A stretch of DNA of 48,555 bases from Bacteroidaceae bacterium (lineage in GTDB: Bacteria > Bacteroidota > Bacteroidia > Bacteroidales > Bacteroidaceae): the NCBI GenBank assembly GCA_024401095.1, contig JAKSLR010000025.1, positions 1-48,555 of the forward strand. Direction: 5' to 3'. A program made the translations under genes and the position numbers. The notes beneath the pieces were generated by a model. It had not been told where the DNA came from, searched no databases, and was given only the letters and a program-made list of their open reading frames with translations. Shown here piece after piece: positions 17,296 to 26,631 of the stretch (the first letter of the stretch is position 1; each line of letters starts with the position of its first letter).

Positions 17296-20200
17296 ATGGC
17301 AAAAGAAAGAAAATTTGTAACTTGGGATGGTAATACCTGCGCCGGACATGTAGCTTACATGTTCTCTGAGGTAGCAGCTATCTATCCTATCACTCCATCA
17401 TCTCCAATGGCGGAGCATGTAGATGAGTGGGCTGCACAGGGTCGTAAGAACCTGTTTGGCGACACAGTATTAGTTCAGGAAATGCAGTCAGAAGGTGGTG
17501 CAGCAGGTGCTGTTCACGGTTCTCTGCAAGCTGGTGCACTGACCACTACCTTTACTGCTTCTCAGGGTCTGTTGCTGATGATTCCTAACATGTATAAGAT
17601 TGCTGGTGAGCTGTTGCCATCAGTATTCCATGTTTCTGCTCGTACTTTGGCTACTCACTCTCTGTGTATCTTCGGTGACCACAGCGACGTTATGGCTTGC
17701 CGCCAGACTGGTTTCGCTATGTTGGCTGAGGGTTCTGTACAGGAAGTTATGGATCTGTCTGCCGTTGCTCACTTGGCAGCTATCGAAGCTCGCGTTCCAT
17801 TCATTAACTTCTTCGATGGTTTCCGTACTTCTCACGAGTACCAGAAGGTTGAGTTAATTGAGGAAGATGATGTACGCGACTTGGTTGACATGGATGCAGT
17901 TGCAGCATTCCGTTCTCGCGCATTGAGCCCAGAGCATCCACAGGCTAAGGGTATGGCAGAGAACCCTGAGACATTCTTCGCACACCGCGAGTCTTGCAAC
18001 CGTTACTATGATGCAGTTCCTGCAATCGTAGAGAAGTACATGGCTGCAATCTCTGAGCGCACTGGCCGTGAGTACAAGTTGTTCTCATATTATGGTGCTG
18101 AAGATGCAGAGCAGGTAATCGTTGTTATGGGTTCTGCTTCTGAGGCAGCTCGTGAGGCTATCGACTATGCTAATGCAAACGGCAAGAAGTATGGTATGGT
18201 ATCAGTTCATTTGTATCGTCCATTCTCTGTTAAGCACTTGTTGGAGGCTATCCCTACAACAGCTACCAAGATTGCAGTTCTGGATCGTACCAAGGAGCCA
18301 GGTTCTAACGGCGAACCTTTGTTGCTGGATGTTAAGGATGCATTCTATGGCAGCGGCCGCAATCCTATTATCGTTGGTGGTCGTTATGGTTTAGGTTCTG
18401 CTGATACCACTCCAGCTATGATTCTGGGTGTATATGAGAACTTGGAACTGAACTGTCCAAAGGATCACTTCACTGTAGGTATCGTTGATGACTTGACTAT
18501 GTGCTCTCTGCCTGCTAAGGAAGAGATGGCATTGGGTGGTGCTGGCATCTTCGAAGCTAAGTTCTTCGGTTTGGGTGCTGACGGTACTGTAGGTGCTAAC
18601 AAGAACTCTGTAAAGATTATCGGTGACAATACCAACAAGTATTGCCAGGCATATTTCTCATACGACTCTAAGAAGTCTGGTGGTTTCACCTGCTCTCACT
18701 TGCGTTTCGGTGATACCCCTATCCGTTCTACTTATCAGATCAAGACTCCTAACTTCGTAGCATGTCACGTTCAGGCTTACCTGCACATGTACGATGTTAT
18801 CCGCGGTCTGCAGCCAAACGGCCAGTTCCTGTTGAACACTATCTTTGAGGGTGAGGAGTTAGTAAACTTCATCCCTAACAAGATCAAGAAGTACTTCGCA
18901 GAGAAGAACATCACTGTTTACTATATCAACGCAACTAAGATTGCTCAGGAGATTGGTTTGGGTAACCGTACCAACACTATCCTGCAGTCTGCATTCTTCC
19001 GCATCACTGAGGTTATCCCAGTAGAGTTGGCAGTAGAGCAGATGAAGAAGGCTATCGTTAAGTCTTATGGCAAGAAGGGTGAGGATGTTGTTAACATGAA
19101 CTTCGCTGCTGTTGACCGTGGTGGTGAGTACAAGACTCTGGCTGTAGATCCAGCATGGGCTAACCTGCCTGCAGATCCAACAGTAGAGAACGATGATCCT
19201 GCATACATCAACAACTTGGTTCGCGTTATCAACGCTCAGAACGGTGCTGACCTGCCAGTTTCTGCATACAAGGGCATCGAGGATGGTACTTGGGAGCAGG
19301 GTACTGCTGCATACGAGAAGCGCGGTGTAGGTGCATTCGTTCCAGAATGGGATCCTGCTAAGTGTATCCAGTGTAACAAGTGTGCATTTGTTTGTCCTCA
19401 CGCTTGTATCCGTCCATTCGTTATGACCGACGAGGAAAAGGCTGGCTTCCAGGGTCAGACTATCGAGATGAAGGCTCCTGCTGCATTCAAGGGTATGCAC
19501 TTCACTATGCAGGTAGGCGTTAAGGACTGTCTGGCTTGCGGTAACTGTGCTGACGTTTGTCCTGGTAATCCTAAGGCTGGTGGTCCTGCTCTTAAGATGG
19601 TTCCTTACGATGATTCATCTGCAAAGGCTGCTGCCGAAGCTGCTAACTGGGAGTACTGCGTTAAGAACGTATCTTCAAAGCAGGATTTGATTGACATCAC
19701 CTTGAATCCAAAGAATTCTCAGTTCGCAACTCCATTGTTCGAGTTCTCTGGTGCTTGTGCTGGTTGTGGTGAGACTCCATATGTTAAGCTGATTTCTCAG
19801 CTGTTCGGTGACCGTGAGATCGTTGCTAACGCTACTGGTTGCTCTTCTATCTACTCTGGTTCTATCCCATCTACTCCTTACACTAAGAATGCTAAGGGTC
19901 AGGGTCCAGCATGGTCTAACTCTCTGTTCGAGGACTTCTGCGAGTACGGTCTGGGTATGGTACTGGCAACCAAGAAGATGAAGGCTCGTATCACCGCTAC
20001 TTTGAATGAGATGATCGCTGACGAGCAGACTCCTGCTGAATTCAAGGCAGCTGCAGAGAAGTGGATTGCAGGCCAGAACGACGCTGCTGCTTCTAAGGCT
20101 GCTGCAGCAGAGCTGAAGCCACTGATCGCTGCAGGTAAGGCTGCTGGTTGTCCTAAGTGCGCTATGTTGGCAGAGCTGGATCACTACTTGGTTAAGCGTT

Positions 20201-20877
20201 CACAGTGGATCATCGGTGGTGACGGTGCTTCTTACGATATCGGTTACGGTGGTTTGGATCACGTTATCGGTTCTGGTGAGGATGTAAACATCTTCGTTAT
20301 CGATACAGAGGTTTACTCTAACACTGGTGGTCAGGCTTCTAAGGCTACTCCTATCGGTGCTATCGCACAGTTTGCTGCTAACGGTAAGCGTGCAGGCAAG
20401 AAGGATCTGGGTCTGATGCAGGCAACTTATGGTAATGTTTATGTAGCTCAGGTAGCTATGGGTGCTGACCAGGCACAGTGCTTGAAGGCATTCAAGGAGG
20501 CTGAGGCATGGCACGGTCCATCATTGATTATCGGTTATGCTCCATGTATCAACCACGGTCTGAAGGCTAAGGGCGGCATGGGTAAGAGCCAGGCTGAGGA
20601 GGCTAAGGCTGTAGAGTGCGGTTACTGGCACTTGTGGAGAAACAACCCTGCATTGGCAGAAGAGGGTAAGAACCCATTCCAGTTGGATTCTAAGGTTCCT
20701 AACTGGGATAACTTCCAGGCATTCTTGGAAGGTGAGGTGCGCTTCCTGTCACTGAAGAAGGCTGCTCCAACCGAGGCACAGGAACTGTACGATGCATGTA
20801 AGGCTGCTGCTAAGCGCCGTTACAACTCATACATCCGCATGAGTAAGATGGACTACGCTGATCCTGATTTGCAGTAA
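17296..20877 (+). CDS. nifJ: Pyruvate:ferredoxin (flavodoxin) oxidoreductase
   Basis: 1193 residues, the full length of the homodimeric fused enzyme that oxidises pyruvate to acetyl-CoA and CO2 while reducing ferredoxin. Domain order: N-terminal pyrimidine-binding domain (YPITPSSPMAEHVDEWAAQG), domain II, gamma domain, two [4Fe-4S] motifs at about 688-700 (KCIQCNKCAFVCPHAC) and 745-757 (DCLACGNCADVCPG), and the C-terminal TPP domain with CAGCGETPY (about 820) and GGDGASYDIGYGG. Codon use is much more restricted than in neighbours (GGT, GCT, AAG, TCT, CTG dominate), which suggests very high expression. It lies 46 bases after the ATPase gene without an obvious -7 box and ends at a strong terminator. 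Confidence 0.98.
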   Translation: MAKERKFVTWDGNTCAGHVAYMFSEVAAIYPITPSSPMAEHVDEWAAQGRKNLFGDTVLVQEMQSEGGAAGAVHGSLQAGALTTTFTASQGLLLMIPNMYKIAGELLPSVFHVSARTLATHSLCIFGDHSDVMACRQTGFAMLAEGSVQEVMDLSAVAHLAAIEARVPFINFFDGFRTSHEYQKVELIEEDDVRDLVDMDAVAAFRSRALSPEHPQAKGMAENPETFFAHRESCNRYYDAVPAIVEKYMAAISERTGREYKLFSYYGAEDAEQVIVVMGSASEAAREAIDYANANGKKYGMVSVHLYRPFSVKHLLEAIPTTATKIAVLDRTKEPGSNGEPLLLDVKDAFYGSGRNPIIVGGRYGLGSADTTPAMILGVYENLELNCPKDHFTVGIVDDLTMCSLPAKEEMALGGAGIFEAKFFGLGADGTVGANKNSVKIIGDNTNKYCQAYFSYDSKKSGGFTCSHLRFGDTPIRSTYQIKTPNFVACHVQAYLHMYDVIRGLQPNGQFLLNTIFEGEELVNFIPNKIKKYFAEKNITVYYINATKIAQEIGLGNRTNTILQSAFFRITEVIPVELAVEQMKKAIVKSYGKKGEDVVNMNFAAVDRGGEYKTLAVDPAWANLPADPTVENDDPAYINNLVRVINAQNGADLPVSAYKGIEDGTWEQGTAAYEKRGVGAFVPEWDPAKCIQCNKCAFVCPHACIRPFVMTDEEKAGFQGQTIEMKAPAAFKGMHFTMQVGVKDCLACGNCADVCPGNPKAGGPALKMVPYDDSSAKAAAEAANWEYCVKNVSSKQDLIDITLNPKNSQFATPLFEFSGACAGCGETPYVKLISQLFGDREIVANATGCSSIYSGSIPSTPYTKNAKGQGPAWSNSLFEDFCEYGLGMVLATKKMKARITATLNEMIADEQTPAEFKAAAEKWIAGQNDAAASKAAAAELKPLIAAGKAAGCPKCAMLAELDHYLVKRSQWIIGGDGASYDIGYGGLDHVIGSGEDVNIFVIDTEVYSNTGGQASKATPIGAIAQFAANGKRAGKKDLGLMQATYGNVYVAQVAMGADQAQCLKAFKEAEAWHGPSLIIGYAPCINHGLKAKGGMGKSQAEEAKAVECGYWHLWRNNPALAEEGKNPFQLDSKVPNWDNFQAFLEGEVRFLSLKKAAPTEAQELYDACKAAAKRRYNSYIRMSKMDYADPDLQ

Positions 20878-20898
20878 TTTCCTATACCTTATATAATA

Positions 20899-20936
20899 AA
20901 GAAGGCGTTCTCACATGAGAGCGCCTTCTTTTTGTT
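20899..20936 (+). terminator. Intrinsic terminator of nifJ
   Basis: A 12-bp stem GAAGGCGTTCTC (20901-20912) with GAGAGCGCCTTC (20917-20928), including one G-T pair and an ACAT loop, followed by TTTTTG and more T residues. Confidence 0.93.
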
Positions 20937-20961
20937 TTTTTAAGTTTTTAATGTATCTTTG
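20931..20961 (+). promoter_or_regulatory. Promoter of the alanine/glycine symporter gene
   Basis: -33 TTTG (20931-20934) lies within the T-tract of the nifJ terminator; after 19 bases there is a perfect -7 TATCTTTG (20954-20961), 28 bases before the ATG. Terminator and promoter thus share bases. Confidence 0.72.
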
Positions 20962-20989
20962 CAACCGGAATTTATAACAAAAAGATAGT

Positions 20990-22414
20990 ATGGGAGAGTT
21001 TTTTTCTGCAGAAGGATGGTTGAACGTTGCCATCACTACCATTCAGGATTATATTTGGACTTATTTGCTGATAGCAGTATTGTTAGGATGCGCTGTGTAT
21101 TTTACAGTACGTTCTGGCTTTGTGCAGTTCCGCATGTTAGGCGAAATGATTAAGCTGCTGGGCAGTTCCAATAAGAAAAAAGAGAATGGAGGAAAACAGA
21201 TTTCCTCCTTCCAAGCTTTTGCTGTAAGTGTAGCATCTAGTGTAGGCACAGGAAATCTTGCTGGTGTTGCATTGGCAATCACCACTGGTGGACCTGGTGC
21301 TGTATTCTGGATGTGGCTTATTGCCCTGTTAGGATCTGCGACAGCTTTTGTAGAAAGTACATTGGCTCAGCTTTTTAAAACAAAAGGAGAACATTCTTTC
21401 ATTGGTGGTCCAGCCTATTACATGAAAAAAGGATTGCATAAACCTTGGATGGGTAGTCTCTTTGCGATACTGCTCACCTGTACTTTTGGCTTTAGCTACA
21501 ACTCTATCCAGAGCAACACCATATGCAGTGCCATGGAAAAAGCATTCGGATTTGATCCATTTATAGTAGGCATTATCCTAACAGTAATTTCACTGAGCGT
21601 GGTCTTTGGTGGTATCCAACGTATCTCTAAGGTAAGCAGTGTACTGGTTCCTGTCATGGCTGTAGGCTACATTATTCTAGCAGTCTTCATCATCGGAATG
21701 AATATCACTATGATACCTGGCATCATCAAGCATATCTTTGCACAGGCATTTGGTCTAGAACAGTTTGCAGGAGGAACACTCGGTGCTGTACTTATGACTG
21801 GTATCAAACGAGGCTTGTTCAGCAATGAAGCTGGCGAGGGATCTGCGCCAAATGCAGCAGCTACCAGTGATGTAAGTCATCCGGTCAAACAAGGTTTGAT
21901 TCAGTCGCTTGCCGTATTCACTGATACCATTTTGATCTGTAGCTGTACAGCATTCATTATTCTCATCAGCGGTGAATACCAAAATGGAATGAGCGACGGT
22001 ATTGTATTGACGCAAAGTGCCCTGGAGCATGAAGTTGGAAGTATCGGCTCCATCTTCATAGCATGTGCAATCTTGTCGTTTGCTTTTAGCAGCATCATAG
22101 GCAATTACTTCTATGGAGAAACCAATGTGCGCTATCTTACCAAAAGTAAACTGGTTCTTACACTCTACAGAATTTGTTCTGGAGGTGTAGTAGTAATGTT
22201 CGGTGCCGTAGCCAGTCTTCAATTGGTTTGGAGTTTTGGCGATCTGTTCATGGCTCTTCTAACCGCCTGCAACCTTACAGCAGTGATTCTACTTTCACAC
22301 TACCCTATGCGACTGTTAAAAGATTATCTGGCACAAAAGAAAGCAGGAAAGGATCCTGTATTCCATAAAAGTCAGCTACCAGAAATCGAAAATGATTTGG
22401 ACTGCTGGGAGTAA
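20990..22414 (+). CDS. Alanine/glycine:cation symporter (AGCS family)
   Basis: 474 residues with about 10-11 membrane segments. It has the AGCS motifs GTGNLAGVALAITTGGPGAVFWMWLIALLG-type region (about 86-115) and TGIKRGLFSNEAGEGSAPNAAA (about 270-290), the family signature. Such proteins import alanine or glycine with Na+ or H+. It sits between nifJ and an aminopeptidase gene; alanine uptake and peptide breakdown would feed pyruvate to NifJ, which is an inference from order. It has its own promoter. Confidence 0.95.
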   Translation: MGEFFSAEGWLNVAITTIQDYIWTYLLIAVLLGCAVYFTVRSGFVQFRMLGEMIKLLGSSNKKKENGGKQISSFQAFAVSVASSVGTGNLAGVALAITTGGPGAVFWMWLIALLGSATAFVESTLAQLFKTKGEHSFIGGPAYYMKKGLHKPWMGSLFAILLTCTFGFSYNSIQSNTICSAMEKAFGFDPFIVGIILTVISLSVVFGGIQRISKVSSVLVPVMAVGYIILAVFIIGMNITMIPGIIKHIFAQAFGLEQFAGGTLGAVLMTGIKRGLFSNEAGEGSAPNAAATSDVSHPVKQGLIQSLAVFTDTILICSCTAFIILISGEYQNGMSDGIVLTQSALEHEVGSIGSIFIACAILSFAFSSIIGNYFYGETNVRYLTKSKLVLTLYRICSGGVVVMFGAVASLQLVWSFGDLFMALLTACNLTAVILLSHYPMRLLKDYLAQKKAGKDPVFHKSQLPEIENDLDCWE

Positions 22415-22455
22415 CAAAAAGCGCAAATTATTACCTTATATATAATAAAATTGCG

Positions 22456-22463
22456 TAAATTTG
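22456..22463 (+). promoter_or_regulatory. -7 promoter box for the Xaa-Pro aminopeptidase gene
   Basis: TAAATTTG matches TAnnTTTG and ends 31 bases before the ATG at 22495. The upstream -33 element is not clear in the AT-rich spacer. Confidence 0.55.
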
Positions 22464-22494
22464 CACCTTAGAATTGTAATTAGAAGAAATTATC

Positions 22495-23892
22495 ATGTTC
22501 AGTAAAGAAACATATATTCAAAGACGTGAAAAACTGATGCAGGAAGTAGGCAATGGCTTAATTGTCCTATTCGGCAATGCAGACGTTCCTTATAACTACC
22601 CCGACAACACCTATCATTTCCGACAGGACAGCACATTCCGTTATTATTGCGGTCTAGATGTGCCGATGATGATTGCCGTACTTGACATAGACAATCGCGA
22701 GGAATACCTCTTTGCTAACGATGTGGAAATAGAAGACATAATCTGGACTGGTCCAATGCCTCTGGTAAAAGATATGGCAGCCAGCGTGGGTATTAACCAT
22801 ACAGGAAGCTATGGAGAAGCCTCCACTTATCTAAAAAAGGCTGTTGCAGCCAACCGTCAGATTCACTACATCAAGCCATACCGTTCATTTACCGTACTTC
22901 AGTTACACGATTTGTTGGGTATTCCTACTGCTGAGGTGAAAGAAAAGGCTTCACATAAGCTTGTGCTAGCCATCATTAAGATGCGCAACAAGAAAGAACC
23001 TCAAGAGATTGCACAGCTAGACAATGCTTTCGAGATTGGCTATAAGATGCACACTGCAGCCCAGCAACTGTGCAAACCAGGGCAAAGCGAACAATACATT
23101 GCAGGTGTTATGGAAGGTATTGCACAGAGTTACGGACAAGGCTTGAGTTTCCCTACAATTCTTACTCAACATGGAGAAGTGCTGCACAACCACAAACCAT
23201 GTCATCTTCTAGAAAGCGGCAAGCTAATGCTGGTAGACGCTGGTGCAGAGAATAACGAAGGCTACTGTTCTGACCATACCCGCACCAGTCCTGTTAGCGG
23301 CAAGTTCACCCAGTGCCAAAAAGAAATCTATCAGATTGTAGTTGATTGCCATGACTATGCATTAACTGTAGCTAAGCCTGGTAATACATGGAAACAAGTT
23401 CACCTTGACACATGCAAGGTGATGTTCAACGGATTAAAGGCTTTGGGCTTGACAAAAGGAGACACCGAAGAAGCAATTGCTGCAGGAGCTCATGCATTAT
23501 TTATGCCTCATGGACTAGGTCACATGATGGGCATGGATGTACATGACATGGAGAATCTGGGCCAGCAGTATGTTGGATATGATGAAGAAACACGTCCGTC
23601 TACTCAATTTGGACTAGCCAGCCTACGTATGGGACGACGCCTGGAAGAAGGTTTTGTTATTACCGATGAGCCTGGAATCTATTTCATTCCTGATTTGATA
23701 GACCTTTGGAAGAGCCAACACCTTCACGAAGGTTTCCTAAACTACGATGTTATAGAGAAATACAAGGGATTCGGTGGCATACGAATTGAAGACGATGTTA
23801 TCATTACTTCCACCGGCTCACGTTTCTGCGGCGACAAGGTCATTCCATACCATGTTGACGAATTGGAAGATTATTTAGCAAACAGAAAATAA
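22495..23892 (+). CDS. Xaa-Pro aminopeptidase (M24B, aminopeptidase P type)
   Basis: 465 residues. The N-terminal creatinase-like domain (about 1-170) starts with a FSKETYIQRREKL segment; the pita-bread catalytic domain follows. Metal ligands are visible as the first Asp in LMLVDAGAENNEGYCSDHTRT (two Asp), His in FMPHGLGHMMGMDVHD, Glu in VITDEPGIYF and Glu in GIRIEDDV. There is no signal peptide, so it acts in the cytoplasm, releasing N-terminal residues preceding proline from peptides. The next gene is 66 bases downstream. Confidence 0.95.
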   Translation: MFSKETYIQRREKLMQEVGNGLIVLFGNADVPYNYPDNTYHFRQDSTFRYYCGLDVPMMIAVLDIDNREEYLFANDVEIEDIIWTGPMPLVKDMAASVGINHTGSYGEASTYLKKAVAANRQIHYIKPYRSFTVLQLHDLLGIPTAEVKEKASHKLVLAIIKMRNKKEPQEIAQLDNAFEIGYKMHTAAQQLCKPGQSEQYIAGVMEGIAQSYGQGLSFPTILTQHGEVLHNHKPCHLLESGKLMLVDAGAENNEGYCSDHTRTSPVSGKFTQCQKEIYQIVVDCHDYALTVAKPGNTWKQVHLDTCKVMFNGLKALGLTKGDTEEAIAAGAHALFMPHGLGHMMGMDVHDMENLGQQYVGYDEETRPSTQFGLASLRMGRRLEEGFVITDEPGIYFIPDLIDLWKSQHLHEGFLNYDVIEKYKGFGGIRIEDDVIITSTGSRFCGDKVIPYHVDELEDYLANRK

Positions 23893-23958
23893 ACTTTCAA
23901 CATTTTTCTCTATCTAATTAAGGTAAATTATTTATTATTATACAAAAACAAATAAAAA

Positions 23959-25233
23959 ATGAAGAAATCAGTTTTATTTGCTGCTGCAACACTCGTAAGC
24001 ATGAGTGCAGCTGCACAGAGACCAGCAATGCAACAGCAGGCTCCACAGCCTAAGTATGTGTTCACTACAGTAGACTCTGTAGGTATCACACCAGTTAAGA
24101 ACCAGGCTAATGCAGGAACATGCTGGTGCTACTCAGGTATGGGTTTCCTGGAGTCAGAGTTGCTCCGCACCAAGAAAAAGGCATTTGATTTGTCTGAAAT
24201 GTATGTAGTATTCAAGACTTATATGGATCGTGCAGAGAAGGCTGTACGCACTAGCGGTGATGTAAGCTTCTCTCAGGGTGGTTCTCTGTATGATATAACT
24301 TATGCTATCGACCACTTCGGTCTGGTACCAGATGTAGAAATGCCTGCAGGTAAAATGTACGGAAAGACCCTTTCTGCACATTCTGAGCTAACCGCTATTG
24401 GTGATCCTATCGTTGCTGCTGCTGCAAAGCTCCGCACCATGCAGGTTTCTCCTGATGGTGAGCAGTTGTGGAAGAAGGCATTCCGTGCCGTTCATGAGGT
24501 ATATTTGGGCAAATGCCCTGAAACCTTTACTTTCGAAGGCAAGCAGTATACTCCACTGACATTCAAAGATTATCTTGGACTGAAGGGTTCTGACTATGTA
24601 AACTTGACTAGTTTCATGCACGAGCCATATAGCACCGGTGAGAACTTGGGTAAGACTTTTGCAATTGAAGTACAGGACAACTGGCGTTGGGGTCAGTCTA
24701 TCAACATGGAGTTAGACGACTTCTGTGCAGTATTCGAAGCTGCAATCAAGGCTGGCTACACTATTCACTGGGCATCAGACGTTTCAGAAGCAGGTTTCTC
24801 TCGTCAGGGTGTAGTTACATATAACGACGAAGTTAAGGCAGAGAGTACTGTAAGCTCTGACCAGATTCGTCTGATTGGTGCTGATGCAGCACAGGCTCCA
24901 AAGGTTGATCCTAACAAGGAAGTTCTGCCTATGAAGCAGAAGGTTGTTACTCCAGAAGAGCGTCAGGCTATGTACGACGGAAAAACTACTACTGATGATC
25001 ACGGTATGCTGATCTTCGGTATTACTAAGGACCAGTGGGGCAACAAGTATTTCATGGTAAAGAACTCTTGGGGTGACAACTCTGGTAAGTATCATGGTAT
25101 CTACTATGTAACTCCTGAGTTCATTCGTGCAAAGACAATGAACATCGTAGTAAACAAGGCTGCTGTTCCAGCAGAACTGGCTGCTAAGTATGGCTTCGGT
25201 GCTCCAGCTCCTGCAAAGAAAGGTAAGAAATAA
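23959..25233 (+). CDS. Secreted C1 family cysteine peptidase, paralog 1 (bleomycin hydrolase/PepC-like)
   Basis: 424 residues with a signal peptide (cleavage near residue 20, SAAAQ). The papain-fold catalytic residues are Cys55 (NAGTCWCYSG), His348 (DDHGM) and Asn369 (VKNSWG). The large insertion between Cys and His is as in the C1B (bleomycin hydrolase) group. The C-terminal tail is basic and alanine-rich (APAPAKKGKK) and is absent from the neighbour. Codon use is biased in the same way as nifJ (AAG, TCT, GGT), unlike paralog 2, which suggests higher expression. The likely role is peptide degradation in the periplasm. It forms a tandem pair with the next gene, 13 bases away. Confidence 0.92.
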   Translation: MKKSVLFAAATLVSMSAAAQRPAMQQQAPQPKYVFTTVDSVGITPVKNQANAGTCWCYSGMGFLESELLRTKKKAFDLSEMYVVFKTYMDRAEKAVRTSGDVSFSQGGSLYDITYAIDHFGLVPDVEMPAGKMYGKTLSAHSELTAIGDPIVAAAAKLRTMQVSPDGEQLWKKAFRAVHEVYLGKCPETFTFEGKQYTPLTFKDYLGLKGSDYVNLTSFMHEPYSTGENLGKTFAIEVQDNWRWGQSINMELDDFCAVFEAAIKAGYTIHWASDVSEAGFSRQGVVTYNDEVKAESTVSSDQIRLIGADAAQAPKVDPNKEVLPMKQKVVTPEERQAMYDGKTTTDDHGMLIFGITKDQWGNKYFMVKNSWGDNSGKYHGIYYVTPEFIRAKTMNIVVNKAAVPAELAAKYGFGAPAPAKKGKK

Positions 25234-25246
25234 TTAGTATATTCAA

Positions 25247-26473
25247 ATGAAACATACAATCATCATGGCTGCAGCTCTATGCTGCAGCCTTGCTGTTTCA
25301 GCACAGCAACGCCCTCAGCAGGCAGCAGGTCCAGACTTCAAATTTACCACAGTGGATTCTGTAGCAATTACTCCTGTTAAGAATCAAGGTAACGCTGGTA
25401 CCTGTTGGGCTTATTCTGGCCTCGCTTTCATTGAGTCTGAAATACTACGTACCCAAAAGAAAGCGTATGACCTTAGTGAAATGTATGTAGCTTTCAATAC
25501 TTATATGGAACGTGCAGAAAAAGCTGTGCGCACCAGTGGTGATGTAAGCTTCGGACAAGGTGGTGATTTTGGCGATATTCTGGAAGTCATGAGCCGAATT
25601 GGTATGGTACCAGACTCTGAAATGCCAGCAGGTGCCATGTACGGCAAAAATATCTCTGCACACTCTGAGCTCTCTGCTCTAGTTGATAGAATGGTTGAAG
25701 CTGCAACTCGCCTGCGAACCATGCAGGTATCTCCTGATGGAGAACAACTGTACAAAAAGGCTATCCGCGCCGTTCATGAAGTTTATCTGGGCAAAGCCCC
25801 TGAAAAGTTCAAGTATGAAGGGAAAGAATACACTCCCCAGAGTTTTGCAAAGAGTTTAGGCGTAAATGCCAAGGACTATGTTTCGTTGACTAGCTTCATG
25901 CATCATCCTTACAGCACTGGTGAAAATCTAGGAGTTGGGTATGCAATGGAAGCTCAAGACAACTGGCGTTGGGCCCTTTCATATAATCTTGAACTGGATG
26001 ATTTCTGCCAATTATTTGAAGATGCCATCAAGAACGGTTACACAATCCTTTGGGGTAGTGATGTCAGTGAAGCAGGATTCGGACGCCAAGGCGTAGGTGT
26101 ATTTAACGATGAAGTAAAGGTTGAAAGCACGGTTAGCTCTGACCAGATTCGCTTAATTGGCGCAGACCAAGCTACTGCACCCAAAGCAGACAATCTGCCA
26201 AAGCCACAGAAAGTAGTAACTCCAGAAGAGCGCCAGGCAATGTATGACGGGAAACAGACTACAGATGACCATGCTATGCAAATCTTTGGAATAGCAAAAG
26301 ACCAATGGGGCCAAAAATATTTCATGGTAAAGAACTCTTGGGGTAACACTTCCGGAAAATATCAGGGTATTTATTACGTAACACCAGAGTATGTTCGTGC
26401 AAAAACTCTAAATATACTGATCAACAAGGCAGCTCTTTCTGCTAACCTCAAAGCAAAATACGGAATTAAATAA
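25247..26473 (+). CDS. Secreted C1 family cysteine peptidase, paralog 2
   Basis: 408 residues, signal peptide ending near residue 19 (LAVSAQ). Catalytic Cys53 is in GNAGTCWAYSG; the His (DDHAM) and Asn (VKNSWG) segments are intact. Long blocks are identical to paralog 1 (for example RAEKAVRTSGDVSF, LRTMQVSPDGEQL, VVTPEERQAMYDGK), so the two arose by tandem duplication. Codon use is more relaxed than in paralog 1, and the basic tail is missing. The gene is followed by a strong terminator that would end the two-gene unit. Confidence 0.92.
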   Translation: MKHTIIMAAALCCSLAVSAQQRPQQAAGPDFKFTTVDSVAITPVKNQGNAGTCWAYSGLAFIESEILRTQKKAYDLSEMYVAFNTYMERAEKAVRTSGDVSFGQGGDFGDILEVMSRIGMVPDSEMPAGAMYGKNISAHSELSALVDRMVEAATRLRTMQVSPDGEQLYKKAIRAVHEVYLGKAPEKFKYEGKEYTPQSFAKSLGVNAKDYVSLTSFMHHPYSTGENLGVGYAMEAQDNWRWALSYNLELDDFCQLFEDAIKNGYTILWGSDVSEAGFGRQGVGVFNDEVKVESTVSSDQIRLIGADQATAPKADNLPKPQKVVTPEERQAMYDGKQTTDDHAMQIFGIAKDQWGQKYFMVKNSWGNTSGKYQGIYYVTPEYVRAKTLNILINKAALSANLKAKYGIK

Positions 26474-26490
26474 AACTCTGTCATTTTGCT

Positions 26491-26537
26491 AAAAAGCCGA
26501 TATTTCTGTTAAATTACAGCAGAAATATCGGCTTTTT
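26491..26537 (+). terminator. Intrinsic terminator after the C1 peptidase pair
   Basis: A 13-bp perfect stem GCCGATATTTCTG (26496-26508) with CAGAAATATCGGC (26520-26532), flanked by five A on the left and five T on the right, so it could work in both directions. Confidence 0.93.
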
Positions 26538-26631
26538 CATGTTTTTTTCTTATTTTTACCGATTGAATGTGCAGTAACCGTTTTTCAACATGGAGCACAC
26601 TGAGATAAGATAAAAATAAAAAAACATATAG

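Noticed and set aside
18859..20514. Long minus-strand open frames (213, 169 and 104 residues) opposite nifJ
   Set aside because: They lie entirely within nifJ, have low-complexity Ser/Leu/Cys/Thr-rich composition and follow from its restricted codon use. No promoter or recognisable domain supports them.
3938..26473. Peptidase-rich stretch as a specialised proteolysis island
   Set aside because: M13, M24, C1 and M49 peptidases occur in this window, but they are separated by unrelated housekeeping genes and are common in Bacteroidales; no shared regulation is visible.
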